NCBI RefSeq assembly: GCF_000483165.1
Contig: NZ_KI519557.1
Coordinates: 141,135-205,134 of the forward strand
Source: Tullyiplasma multilocale ATCC 49900
GTDB taxonomy: Bacteria > Bacillota_I > Bacilli_A > Mycoplasmatales > Mycoplasmataceae
Direction: 5' to 3'
Length of the DNA stretch: 64,000 bases
Shown: positions 30,051 to 43,050 of the stretch, piece after piece
Layout: each line of letters begins with the position of its first letter
Numbering within the stretch: the stretch's first letter is position 1
Translations under genes and position numbers: made by a program
Notes under the pieces: model-generated
What the model was told of the DNA's origin: nothing
What the model saw: the letters and a program-made list of their open reading frames with translations, nothing else
Databases searched by the model: none

Positions 30051-31073
30051 ATGTTAAAAGAAAGACAACAACAAATATTAAAAGTTATCGTACAAGAATT
30101 TATCGCAACTAACCAAGCTGTTGGTTCTAAACGAATTCTTGAATTACTAGATATTAAGGTTTCTTCAGCAACAATCAGAAATGAATCGGCTGCCTTAGAA
30201 GAAATGGGATTTTTAGAAAAACAACACACATCTAGTGGAAGAATTCCGTCAACAATGGGTTATAGATTCTATGTTGACAATCTGATGATTAGAACTGATA
30301 ATGCTGAGTTAAAAGATTATCTTAAAAAAGTAATATTTGCTCGTGGTGTTGGGATAGACAATGTTCTTGATCAAGCTACAGAAATCATTAGTGAGATGAC
30401 TAAGATGACTGCGATTGTTACAAAAAAAGATAACTTAGAAGAAGTTAAACTAAAAAAAATTGAATTGATTCCTTTGAATCAAAGTATGGCTTCTGTTATC
30501 TTTGCTCTTTCAAACGGAACTATTCAAACTAAAGTATTTAACTTAAACAATGTTTCATTAAATGATTTATCTATTTCAATTAAGTTGTTTTCTGATAACT
30601 TAATTGAAACAAATGTTGAAGATATCGAGACAAGAGCTCGTGAATTCAAACCATCATTGGAAGTTAGTGTTAAGAATTATGAGTATGTACTCCAAACATT
30701 CATTAACACAATCTTGCAAGGTAATGATGAAAAAAGAGAAATCGTTGGAATGAAATATATGTTAGAAAATCCAGAGTTTAATGACACACAAAAAATTAAA
30801 AATGTTATTAACTTAATGGAAAAAATGTCACCATTTGATTGATTTGATGTAACTTATGAATCAAATCAACAGATGAATAGAATTAGTACAAAAATTGGTA
30901 ATGAAATTGGTGATGACACTGATGATATCGCGATTGTTGGTACTGAATTCAAAACTGAAGATGGTGGAACTACAACATTAACACTTGTTGGTCCTAAACG
31001 CGTGGACTACTCACAAGCCAACCAATTAGTGCAAATGTTGATTGATATTATAAATAGAGGCGAGGAAAGTTAA
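30051..31073 (+). CDS. hrcA: Heat-inducible transcription repressor HrcA
   Basis: A 340-residue repressor of the CIRCE regulon. The N-terminal winged helix spans about 1-75 (ILKVIVQEFIATNQAVGSK and the recognition segment SSATIRNESAALEEMGFLEKQH), followed by the GAF-like dimerisation and C-terminal domains. ATG 30051 after GTGGTGAAA fits better than the upstream TTG, which lies inside the operator. It heads hrcA-grpE-dnaK-dnaJ, and its stop directly abuts the grpE start. Autoregulation is expected. Confidence 0.95.
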
Positions 31074-31649
31074 ATGAACAAAAATATTCCAGAAGAAATT
31101 TTAGAATTAGTTAATCAACTTTCTGATGAAGTTGTAAAAGCTGATGAGACAGAAGAAACAAAACCTTCTGAGAGAGAAATCTTATTAGAATTTATCAACA
31201 AACAACAAGAACAAATTGAAGAATTAACTAAAAAAATTGAAGAAGAAGAATTAATGTATGCAGCTAAAGTTCAAACTTTAACTCGTAGACATAATGAAGA
31301 AAATACAAATAGTAGAAAATATGGTTCAGCAAGTTTAGCTGAAGATATTATTAAACCAATTGATTTATTCAAAAAAGTGTTGGCAGCTCCAGCACCAAGT
31401 GAAGAAGTTAAGAATTATTTATTTGGATTTGAAATGATCGCAAAACAATTGGAACAATCTTTAGAAAATAACGGAATCACAATGATTGAAGTAAAACCCG
31501 GAGATGAATTTGATTCAAACATCCACAACGCTAATGAGGCTGTTGAAGGAACTAAATTCAAAGAGAACCAAGTTGTTCAAGTTATTAGTAATGGATATAA
31601 AATTCATGATCGTGTATTAGTACATGCAATTGTAAAAGTAGCAAAATAA
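31074..31649 (+). CDS. grpE: Nucleotide exchange factor GrpE
   Basis: A 191-residue DnaK co-chaperone. A long acidic helix and coiled coil span about 1-85, followed by the conserved head (DNIxxA-type region IIKPIDLFKKVL near 100, then ITMIEVKPGDEFDSNIHNA and VVQVISNGYKIHDRVL). The ATG follows immediately after the hrcA stop, with GAGG inside the end of hrcA as ribosome-binding site. Confidence 0.93.
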   Translation: MNKNIPEEILELVNQLSDEVVKADETEETKPSEREILLEFINKQQEQIEELTKKIEEEELMYAAKVQTLTRRHNEENTNSRKYGSASLAEDIIKPIDLFKKVLAAPAPSEEVKNYLFGFEMIAKQLEQSLENNGITMIEVKPGDEFDSNIHNANEAVEGTKFKENQVVQVISNGYKIHDRVLVHAIVKVAK

Positions 31650-31652
31650 TAA

Positions 31653-33431
<1,779 letters not shown>

Positions 33432-33438
33432 TTTAATC

Positions 33439-33460
33439 AAAACTAACTTAGGTTAGTTTT
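33439..33460 (+). terminator. Weak terminator or attenuator between dnaK and dnaJ
   Basis: AAAACTAAC, TTAG loop, GTTAGTTTT, but the T run is interrupted by G. Partial read-through would let less dnaJ than dnaK be made. Confidence 0.6.
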
Positions 33461-33481
33461 GTTTGTTAAAGAAAGGTATAT

Positions 33482-34585
33482 ATGGCAAATAAAAGAGATT
33501 ATTATGAAGTCTTAGGTGTTAGCAAAACTGCAACAGAACAAGAAATCAAAAAAGCTTATCGTTCATTAGCAAAACAATATCACCCGGATATGAATAAAGC
33601 TCCTGATGCTGAAGAAAAGTTTAAAGAAGTAAATGAAGCTGCGAGTGTATTAATGGATCCCGAAAAACGTCAACGCTATGATCAATTTGGTCACGCTGGT
33701 GTTGATGGACAAGCTGGTGGATTTGGCGGATTTGGCGGATTTGAAGATTTCTTTGGAGGAGCTGGTGGAGGATTTGCTGATATGTTCGGCGACTTCTTTG
33801 GTGGCGGTCAACAAAGACGAGGACCTTCAAGAGGTGAAGATATTGTTTTACAGACAACATTAAGTTTTAAAGAATTAATTTTTGGTGTTGAAAAGGAAAT
33901 ATCTTTAAACTTACTAACTAAATGTGCTACATGTAATGGTGTTGGGGCTGCTAATCCAAACGATGTTCACACATGTAATAGATGTGGTGGATCTGGTCAA
34001 GTTCTAACTCAACAATCAATGGGTCCAATTAAATTCCAATCACAAGCTGCTTGTCCAGATTGTAATGGACAAGGTAAAACATTCACAAATAAATGTCACG
34101 ATTGTGCTGGTCATGGTTTACACATGAAGAAAAAAGATATCATTGTACCTATTCCTCAGGGAATGAGACCTGGTCAGCAAATGGTTATGCAAGGATATGG
34201 TCACGCTTCAGAAAATGGGGGACCATCAGGAAACATTTACATCAATGTAAATGTAGCTGATTCAAAAATGTTTAGTATTTCTGGAACAAGAGATCTACTT
34301 ATGAAATACAACATTAGTTATCTTGATGCAATATTAGGTAATACAATTACGATTGATACATATGATGGACCAATGAAATTAAAAGTACCTAAAGGAATTA
34401 ATTCTGGTGAAACTATTAAAGTGCCTGGAAAAGGTTTATACAAAGATACAAAAAGTAGTAAACGTGGAGACTTGATTATTTCTGTAAATATTTCAGTTCC
34501 AGTATCTGTTTCAAAGGAAGAAAAAGAGATTTTAGAAAAAATCAATAAAGAGACAAATTTCAAAGTTAGAAATATTCTTGATTAA
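33482..34585 (+). CDS. dnaJ: Co-chaperone DnaJ (Hsp40)
   Basis: A 367-residue type I Hsp40. The J domain (1-70) contains the HPD motif in QYHPDMNK. A Gly/Phe-rich stretch follows (about 76-115). Four CxxCxGxG zinc motifs are present ([32 protein letters not shown]), then the C-terminal substrate domains. AAAGG precedes the ATG at 33482. Stimulates the ATPase of DnaK. Confidence 0.98.
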   Translation: MANKRDYYEVLGVSKTATEQEIKKAYRSLAKQYHPDMNKAPDAEEKFKEVNEAASVLMDPEKRQRYDQFGHAGVDGQAGGFGGFGGFEDFFGGAGGGFADMFGDFFGGGQQRRGPSRGEDIVLQTTLSFKELIFGVEKEISLNLLTKCATCNGVGAANPNDVHTCNRCGGSGQVLTQQSMGPIKFQSQAACPDCNGQGKTFTNKCHDCAGHGLHMKKKDIIVPIPQGMRPGQQMVMQGYGHASENGGPSGNIYINVNVADSKMFSISGTRDLLMKYNISYLDAILGNTITIDTYDGPMKLKVPKGINSGETIKVPGKGLYKDTKSSKRGDLIISVNISVPVSVSKEEKEILEKINKETNFKVRNILD

Positions 34586-34607
34586 TTTCTTATTGTTTAT
34601 GTATAAT
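34578..34607 (+). promoter_or_regulatory. Promoter for the riboswitch-controlled permease
   Basis: TTGATT (34578-34583), an 18-base spacer, and TATAAT (34602-34607). The -35 overlaps the dnaJ stop codon. Transcription would start about 15-20 bases before the aptamer. Confidence 0.65.
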
Positions 34608-34630
34608 AAGAATATAAATTGAATATCGAA

Positions 34631-34694
34631 AACTTATATAATCCTGCATATTGGGCAGGAGTCTCTACCTTACACCGATGTAAGATTATGAGTT
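34631..34694 (+). promoter_or_regulatory. Purine riboswitch aptamer, variant with a short P3 loop
   Basis: P1 is AACTTAT (34631-34637) with ATGAGTT (34688-34694). ATAATC joins to P2 (CCTGC/GCAGG) with loop ATATTGG. The core joining strand contains TCTCTACC. P3 is CTTACA/TGTAAG with only CCGA in its loop; seven bases are usual. The final joining segment reads GATTATG. U at the position equivalent to 74 predicts adenine rather than guanine. It lies directly upstream of a terminator and a purine permease. Confidence 0.88.
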
Positions 34695-34696
34695 AT

Positions 34697-34742
34697 AAAA
34701 AGCTTCTAAGCTGTGTTTTCACATTGTTTAGGGGCTTTTTTT
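34697..34742 (+). terminator. Riboswitch expression-platform terminator
   Basis: AAAAGCTTCTAA pairs with TTTAGGGGCTTTT (including two G-U pairs), and TGTG/CACA continues the stem near the loop, followed by T residues. It starts three bases after the aptamer's P1, so aptamer and terminator can be mutually linked. Confidence 0.8.
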
Positions 34743-34799
34743 GCTTTTTCAAAATATGTTTTTCATTTAATTTATGCAAAAAAAGTCGAAAGGAAATAT

Positions 34800-36374
34800 A
34801 TGACGAAAAACACAAAATCAAAAACTGTTAAAGTTTCTGAAGATTATTTAATTGAAGAATATGATTTTTCAAATGAAACTCCAGAACAAACAGCCGCTCG
34901 TTTCGCCAAAGATTTTAAATTCAGTAAAAACAAAAGTATTGCTAGACTTGAAAGATATTTTAAGTTTGATACTTTAGGTGCTATCTGAAAAAAAGAATTT
35001 ATTGGTGGACTTGCTACATTTTTATCACTAATTTATATTTTATCTGTTAACCCAAATATCTTGGGTAGCGCCACTTCAATTACTGAAGGTGCTCCAAATA
35101 TGAACTCATTCGGGATCTTTTTAGCAACAGCTATAGCTTCAGGAGTTGGTTCAATTGCTATGGGGCTAATGGCTAATATTCCGGTTGCATTGTCAACAAC
35201 AATGGGAATTAATGCCATGTTTACATTCAACTTAGCAAATGCAGGTAATCTTGGATATGAAGGGGCATTAATTGCTGTAATGATTTCATCAATTATGTTC
35301 TTCATAGTTTCAGTAACACCTGTAAGAAAAGTTATTATGGGAGCTATTCCTAAACAATTAATCCTAGCATTCGGAATCGGAATTGGATTCTTTATCGCCG
35401 TTGTTGGATTAACTGACATGGGATGACTGAAAAAAGATATGGATGCCGGTGTTCCACTTGCTTCAATTAATGATTTACAAACTTTCTATCCAATTATTTT
35501 AATTGGGATGGTTACTTTATGTATTATTTTGGTGTTACATTTCAATAAAATTCCAGGAGCGGTAGCTATTGGAATTGTATGTGGATTTGTTATTGCGATG
35601 ATCTTTGCTAATACATTAAGTAAAGACTCTAGTTTATATGAAGAACTTGTAGGGAAATCATCAAGCCCTTTATATAACACTAACTTCAGAAATGGAACTG
35701 TAAAATGAGAATACAATTTCTCAGGATTTACAGATAACTTCAAAAACACATTTAAAGCGTTTGGTAATGTTGAGCTTTGAAAAAGTCCTGTAATGTACAT
35801 TTCAATCTTTGTATTCTTATTCTTAGATTTCTTTGATACAACAGGAACAATGGCGACATTCAACCACCAATTAAACAAAAGAACAAACCAACACCATGAA
35901 CTATCAACCAAAGCATTAGCTGTTGATTCTGCAACAACAATGTTGGGAGGGGTTCTAGGAACTTCTCCAGTTGGGGTATTCGTAGAATCATCAGCTGGTA
36001 TTGAACAAGGAGCTAGAACAGGGGTTGCCGCTATCTTAAACGGAGTATTATTCTTCGCAGCAATCGCTTTATTCCCAATCTTTAAATCTATTCCTTCTTG
36101 TGTAACTTCCGCTGCATGTTTATACATCGGTTTAATGATGATTGGTGAAATGAAAGCTATTGAATGAAAAAAACCAGAATTTGCTTTTGCAACATTCTTT
36201 GTAATTGTATTCATGATGATGACATATTCAATTGCGGATGGAATTGCTATGGGAGTATTGATTTATACATTTGTGATGTTAGCTACAAAACGTTATAAAC
36301 AACTACCAATTGCTATCTGATTCTTGTCTGTAATATTCATTCTTTACTTTGTGGCCTTAGCGTTCATAAAGTAG
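34800..36374 (+). CDS. Purine permease, AzgA/NCS2 family
   Basis: A 524-residue transporter. About 60 hydrophilic residues precede 12 or more membrane helices. Family landmarks are KKEFIGGLATFLSLIYILSVNPNIL near 62-86, a PVALSTTMGINAMF segment near 130, LDFFDTTGTM near 342, and GTSPVGVFVESSAGIEQGARTG near 384-405. It should import adenine, hypoxanthine or guanine, on which this purine-auxotrophic organism would depend. The ATG at 34800 follows AAAGG; an upstream GTG-type start would lie inside the terminator. Expression is set by the purine riboswitch. Confidence 0.92.
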
Positions 36375-36404
36375 TTTAAAAAACACTATAAAAATGATAA
36401 AATT

Positions 36405-36431
36405 AAAATTGCTTATAAAAGCAATTTTTTT
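36405..36431 (+). terminator. Intrinsic terminator after the permease
   Basis: AAAATTGCTT, short loop, AAGCAATTTT, then T residues. Confidence 0.85.
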
Positions 36432-36464
36432 ATTCTTTTAAAAGCATTTTTATTGTAAAAATAA

Positions 36465-37607
<1,143 letters not shown>

Positions 37608-37670
37608 ATATGTAATAAAACAATAAATGTTTTATAATTATTAAGAAATATGTCATAAGGAGATAAAAAT

Positions 37671-38291
37671 ATGGGATCAGGTGGAACATGAGTCTTATTG
37701 GGACTTTTAGTTGTAGTAATCATTTTCGTTATTGTTACTACAATCACAGGTAAGAAAGCATCTAAAAAAGAAAAAGCTAAACGTTACCAAGAAGTACGTG
37801 AAAAAATAAAAGCATATATTGCTAAAACAGATAACCGTAAAAACTTACGTGTTGAATTTGAAAAAGTTTACGCAAGAAAAGGTGCTGAATATAAATATAG
37901 AGACGTTTTTGATGTTATTGTAGATTTAATTGAACCTAAAACTCAAAAACACTTAGAAACTAAAGCTTATGAAGTTGAAGGTATTACAACTAAAATTGAT
38001 AAAAAAAATTATAGAACAGAATGAATTGTTAATACTACTTTAGAATTAGAAGATACTAAAAAACGTATTGCTATCGCCGAAAAAGATATCAAACTTACAA
38101 AAGAAGAAAAAGCTGCTTTAAGACGTGAAGAACGTGAAAAAGAAAAAGAATTCTATGCTAAAGAAAAAGCAGATAATAAAGCTGCTAAAAAAGCTTCAAA
38201 ATCTACATCAAAACTTGATAGAGAAAGAGAACTTGATAGAGTTAATAAACAAATGGTAGAAAAATTCGTACCAGTAAGAAGAAAAGATTAA
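37671..38291 (+). CDS. Membrane-anchored hypothetical protein
   Basis: A 206-residue protein. After MGSGGTW comes one transmembrane helix (about 8-26, LLGLLVVVIIFVIVTTI). The remaining 180 residues are highly charged, Lys/Glu-rich, and partly coiled coil (about 125-190). The anchor probably leaves the tail in the cytoplasm (TGKKASKKEKAKR follows the positive-inside rule). AAGGAG precedes the ATG, and TATAAT lies at 37633-37638. I recognise no family. Confidence 0.7.
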
Positions 38292-38295
38292 TTAA

Positions 38296-38318
38296 GGATG
38301 GCTTATGCCGTCTTTTTT
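38296..38318 (+). terminator. Intrinsic terminator
   Basis: GATGGC, TTAT loop, GCCGTC, with a T run. Confidence 0.85.
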
Positions 38319-38362
38319 TAATCTCAAAAAATAAAAAAGATATAATTAAAGGAGAGGTAATT

Positions 38363-40624
38363 ATGAGCAATATTTATAAAACTAACATTTCAAAAGAAAC
38401 ATTTAAAAAAGCACTAAATGAATGTGTTAAAAAAGCTTGAATTTTTAATTCCAAAGAAAACTTCTTACAAGCAGTCGAATGAAAGAATGAATATAAATTT
38501 CAATACAATTTAAAAGAAGCTGTAGATTCTGAAGACGATTTTGGTGGAGATGCTTCATCAATTGATATTTTCCAAACTTATATCGATTCTGTTAATGAGG
38601 GTGAAAGATCACAAGAGTTTTTAAAAGATTGAGAAGCTAGTTGAGAAAACGAGAATGGTTTTGAAATGACAAAATTTGCAGGAGAATCTATTGAAGATGG
38701 TAATGCTGTTGGAGAAGCTGCAAGAGAATATTTTGAAGCGTTAAATGAGCAAGAAAATATTACGAATAATTCACATTATAAAACATTCTCATTTGAACAT
38801 ATCTCTAATTTTGATGTCGCAGTTGAACACACTAAAAAACTTTTACAGAACGCAAATGAGTATTCATATCTATTTGAAGCAGCATTTGAATTTGATAATA
38901 AAAATTTAAGAACTAGATGTGATATTTTAAAAATCAAAAAAGATAAGCATGTAGAAATAATTGAGGTTAAAGGAACTTCTAAAGTCAAATCAGAACACTT
39001 CTTCGATTTAATGTATCAAGTTATTGTATTGGAGAAGAACGGGTACATTGTTGATGATATTGCAATTTGTCATCTACAAAAAAATTATTTAAGGGGTCGC
39101 GATAATAATGCTGACTTTAAATCTATCGGAGATGAAGCTAAAGAATACTTTGAAACATTTGACACAATAACTTATGAAGAAGTTGTTGAAGCAATTAAAA
39201 ATGCTCCAGGGATTGAAAAAGATAAAACGCCTTCTGATCTTAATTACGATGAATACTTCTTAGTTGATAAATTATCATTTGGTACTGCAGCAACTAGGCC
39301 AACACTTAAACAAGAATTAAATTCTTTCAGAAGTGTTTTCAATGTCGAAGAGTTAATAAAAGAATTAACAGATATTTTAGTTGATAAGACTGGTCAAATT
39401 CTTGAAATATTCGCAAGTGAAACATGTGGAACAAAAGTGAAAAGAACACGTAGTGGCCAATGAGAAAAAACAGCTCCATATTGTTATCATGCGGTTGAAT
39501 ATTTCAATAAGGACCAAGAGAATGTTTTTAACTTTACAGGTGGAACAGATTTAACAAATGAAAAAAAAGCTAAATTCTTTCATAGAGAAAAACTTTGTTA
39601 TTTAGACGACATTAGTTTAGAGAAGTTTCAAAAACATTGTTCACATTGTAATGAATATGAAATGGAACAATTAGAAGCAGATCTAGCAGACGCTAAAAAA
39701 ATCCATAAGGATGAAATGAAAAATCTTCCAAAAGAAGAAAGATGAAAACAATCAGAAGATGATCAAATAAATGAAATCAAAGCTTCAATTGAAGAATTGA
39801 AAGCAACTTTCTATTTTAGTTATAAACACCATCGTCACTTTGAAACTTATTTGAATAAAGATTTAATTGCTGAAGATGTTACTAAATCGATAAATGGGGA
39901 TACTTATTTTAACTTAGTATCAATGTTGCGTAAATATGAAGATTATCCTGTTTACATGTACGATTTCGAAACTGTAAAATGGGCAATACCAAACTTTGAT
40001 AAGTCATCTGGTTACCAACAAATACCATTCCAATACTCTGTAGATATCATCGTTGATGATAAGTATGATTATTGAAATCCTGAAACAATGAAACACTATG
40101 ATTTTATTGGTCCTAATCGTTTTGATCCGAGACCATACTTCATTGAACAATTTATAGTGGATATGTTTAGTGAAGGACCTGGAGTATACGTTGCATATAA
40201 TGATTCATTTGAAAAATCAGTTTTAAAGTACTTAGCATACATCTATCCAGAATATGCAATTCCATTACTATACATAGTTCAAAACACAATTGATTTGATG
40301 GATTTTTTTAAAGGTAATTCAAAAAGAGATATTCCTTGATTCTTGGTATATCATCCAGGCTTCCACGGAAGCTATTCAATTAAAAAAACACAACCATCAT
40401 TAGAACCTGGTTTCAATTACTCTGATTTAAAAATTAATAAGGGTGATAAAGCCTCTCAAACTTTCCGAGAATATGTAGATGGTAATATTCCATTAAAAGC
40501 ATGAGAAGAAACAATTAAACCAGATATGATTAAATATTGTAATAGAGATACTTTAGCAATGGTAGTAATCCTTAAAAAGATTGAAGAAATTGCTGCTAAA
40601 TATAAGGAGAATAATTATGGGTAA
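38363..40624 (+). CDS. DUF2779 protein: PD-(D/E)XK nuclease plus DEDD exonuclease
   Basis: A 753-residue protein. The N-terminal half has a Cas4/RecB-like nuclease core: D in TRCDILKIK (near 190) and E-x-K in IIEVKGTS (near 201-205). Cysteines (SETCG near 353, CYHAV near 373, CSHC near 425) could hold a metal or Fe-S cluster. A charged coiled coil follows (about 430-485). The C-terminal DnaQ-like domain has MYDFETVKW (near 532), VYVAYNDSFEKSVLK and YCNRDTLAM (near 728-736). DNA repair or degradation of foreign DNA is plausible. Its last codons overlap the fmt start. TATAAT at 38341-38346 is a probable -10. Confidence 0.82.
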
Positions 40625-41594
40625 TAAAATTAAAGTAGTATTTTGTGGGACTCCAAAAATTGGAGCAGACATTTTGAATGCATTAATCGAAATGAATAAT
40701 GTGGATGTGGTAATGGTAATATCACAACCAGACAAAATGGTTGGTCGTAAGAAGATATTAACACCAACACCAGTTAAGGCAGTTGCTGTTGAAAATGATA
40801 TTAAAGTCATTCAACCAATCAAAATCGGAGAAGCTTATGATGAAATTAAAGCTGTGAATCCAGACTTTATTGTTACTTGTGCTTATGGACAATTTATTCC
40901 TACGAAAGTTCTAGAAATACCAACAATCGATTCTATTAACATTCATGGAAGTTTATTACCAAAATATCGTGGAGGAGCTCCAATTCAATACGCTATTAAA
41001 AATGGTGATCCTGAAACTGGTATTTCAATTATGAAGATGGTTAAAAAAATGGATGCTGGAGATTACTTTGTTCAAGGGAAAGTTGCCATTACTGATGAAG
41101 ATAATACTGGAACAATGTTTGAAAAATTAGGTATTCTAGGATCTGAAATGATTAAAGAAAATCTTGAAAAGATTTATAATGGTGAATTGACTCCAATTCA
41201 GCAAGTTGAAGAAGAAGTTACTTTTTCTAAAAATATTACAACTGAAGAAGAACGAATTGACTGACAAACTACTTCACGTGAAATCTTTAATCACATTAGA
41301 TCTTTAGATCCATGACCTATTTCGCACACTTTCATTAACGGTGAAAGATATAAAATTAAATCAACAAGATTAATAACTGAAGACGAACACTTCATTACAA
41401 CTATGAAAATTCACTTACCAGGTGAAATTGTAGCAATGGATGAAGAAGGAATTATAGTTAAAACAACTGATGGATTTATTAAAGTATTAGAAATTCAAAG
41501 ACCTGGTAAACCAATGTCTGATGCTGGATTATACAAAAAGAATAATTTACAAGACTTAAAAATCGGAATGGTCTTCGATAATGTACAGATTTAA
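40617..41594 (+). CDS. fmt: Methionyl-tRNA formyltransferase
   Basis: A 325-residue enzyme that formylates initiator Met-tRNA using 10-formyl-THF. VVFCGTPKIGADIL is at the start, and the catalytic region NIHGSLLPKYRGGAPIQYAI is near 108-127. The C-terminal OB-like domain follows two TGA-encoded Trp residues (SLDPWPISHTF). I chose ATG 40617 because AAGGAG lies eight bases before it, inside the end of the DUF2779 gene; an upstream TTG frame has none. Confidence 0.95.
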
Positions 41595-42105
41595 AAATAC
41601 TAAGTACATTACAATCACAAGTATGATGATAGCTATTTTACTTGTGATTTCACTTACAACTTTATTCATTAAGGTTGGAGATAGTACAATTCAATTTACA
41701 ACGGGTTTCTATTTAGCATTATGTGCTCTTATGCCGGGACCATCAATGTTAATTGTTGGAATTGTGTATGGAGCTTTAATGGATACCATCAATGGTGGCT
41801 TCATTTATATACCAGCAACAATAATGATAAATGTCTTGATGTTTTTAATTGTAAAATTTGGTAAAAGGGCTTTGAAACCATACGGTAGTTTTGCAATAGG
41901 CGCTTTAGTTCTGATGATTTATGTTCTATACAATTATCTAATTAACATGGCTAATTCGGAAGTGGATTCAATAGTTATTAAGGAATTCATAATAGATTCA
42001 ATCCAGTATGTAACAGCTGTTGGAATATCTTGTCTTATTTACTATGTTTGTGTTAAAAGGGATTTTGACAAAACTTTATTTAAAGACAATTATAAAAAGT
42101 TCTAA
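41581..42105 (+). CDS. ECF transporter S component
   Basis: A 174-residue membrane protein with about five to six helices (8-30, 36-56, 58-75, 78-95, 100-120, 140-158). ITSMMIAILLVISLTTLFI followed by GFYLALCALMPGPSMLIVGIVYGALMD fits the substrate-binding subunits of energy-coupling-factor vitamin transporters. The vitamin cannot be read from the sequence. Folate is a tempting guess because fmt, overlapped by 14 bases, uses a folate. It needs the shared EcfA/A'/T module, which is not in this window. Confidence 0.75.
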   Translation: MYRFKNTKYITITSMMIAILLVISLTTLFIKVGDSTIQFTTGFYLALCALMPGPSMLIVGIVYGALMDTINGGFIYIPATIMINVLMFLIVKFGKRALKPYGSFAIGALVLMIYVLYNYLINMANSEVDSIVIKEFIIDSIQYVTAVGISCLIYYVCVKRDFDKTLFKDNYKKF

Positions 42106-42149
42106 AAATGTTATAATTATTAAGATGAAAATTAAGAGGAGAATTTAAT

Positions 42150-42707
42150 ATGCAAGTAAATGACTTACGTCCTGGAACTACATTTTTATACGAAGGTAAT
42201 ATTTTTGTAGTTATTGATCAATCATTCTCAAAAACTGGAAGACAACAAGGTAAAGTTACAGTTAAAGTTAAAAACTTAAGAACTGGAGCTAGAGTAGAAA
42301 TTACTTTCACTGGTGGTGCTAAAGTTGATAAAGCAATGATCGAGAAAAAAGATATGCAATACCTATACAATGATGGTAATGAAGCGTACTTAATGGATAC
42401 TGATACTTATGAACAAGTTCAAATTCCAATGTCTAACTTAGAATGAGAAGCAAACTTCTTAACAGATGGTTTAATGATTAAAATGACTGAATTTGAAGGT
42501 GAAATCTTAGGGATCTCATTACCAGAAAAAGTTGAATTAACTATTACTGAAGCTGAAGCCGCAGTTAAGGGAGACACAACAAGTGGAGCACAGAAAAAAG
42601 CTGTAGTTGAAACTGGTTGAGGAATCCAAGTTCCATTATTCGTAACTGAAGGTACAAAAGTTATCATCAGTACAATTGATGGTAAATATGCTGGAAGAGC
42701 ACAATAA
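42150..42707 (+). CDS. efp: Elongation factor P
   Basis: A 185-residue translation factor that relieves stalling at proline runs. The KOW-like N-domain starts MQVNDLRPGTTFLYEG, and the two OB domains end in TGWGIQVPLFVTEGTKVIISTIDGKYAGRA. The tip loop reads SKTGRQQGK, so the usual GKG lysine position is Arg31/Gln32. The modification used by Bacillus or E. coli may therefore not apply. AGAGGAG precedes the ATG, and TATAAT lies at 42112-42117. Confidence 0.96.
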
Positions 42708-42730
42708 TTTAATAAGAAAGGAGAAATAAT

Positions 42731-43033
42731 ATGTATATCTCAATCGAAAGAAACACACGTGGTGCATTAGATATTGAAAGACATGCTTTGAATAAATTAA
42801 TTCAAGGAGCTGTATTTAATGCAATGAGCGTTAAAAAAGATCGTAAAGTAGAAGTTACAACAGATTTGTATCATGATAATTTATTATACGTTTTGGTTAA
42901 AATTGAATTAGCTTCAAATGGAATCGCTGATATCGTTTTTGAAGAAAAGAAAATTAGTAAAATGGTTGAAGATATTATTTCTCAAACATTAGATATCAAA
43001 CCTAAAAATATTGCAATCGCATATACAAAATAA
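42731..43033 (+). CDS. Asp23/Gls24-like protein
   Basis: A 100-residue protein lying between efp and tig. The pattern of a first helix (DIERHALNKLIQGAVF) then alternating strands (KVEVTTDLYHDNLLYVLVKIEL) and a final helix (KMVEDIISQTLDIKP) with NIAIAYTK resembles the Asp23/Gls24 (YloU-like) fold. In Firmicutes such genes adjoin nusB and efp-type genes. In Mollicutes a short version without known function occurs. Assignment is by pattern and position. AAAGGAG precedes the ATG. Confidence 0.6.
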   Translation: MYISIERNTRGALDIERHALNKLIQGAVFNAMSVKKDRKVEVTTDLYHDNLLYVLVKIELASNGIADIVFEEKKISKMVEDIISQTLDIKPKNIAIAYTK

Positions 43034-43050
43034 AAAGAGGAGAAAATAAT

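Noticed and set aside
35486-36214. 242-codon minus-strand frame opposite the purine permease
   Set aside because: Antisense of hydrophobic transporter codons; length arises from composition, and no start site is visible.
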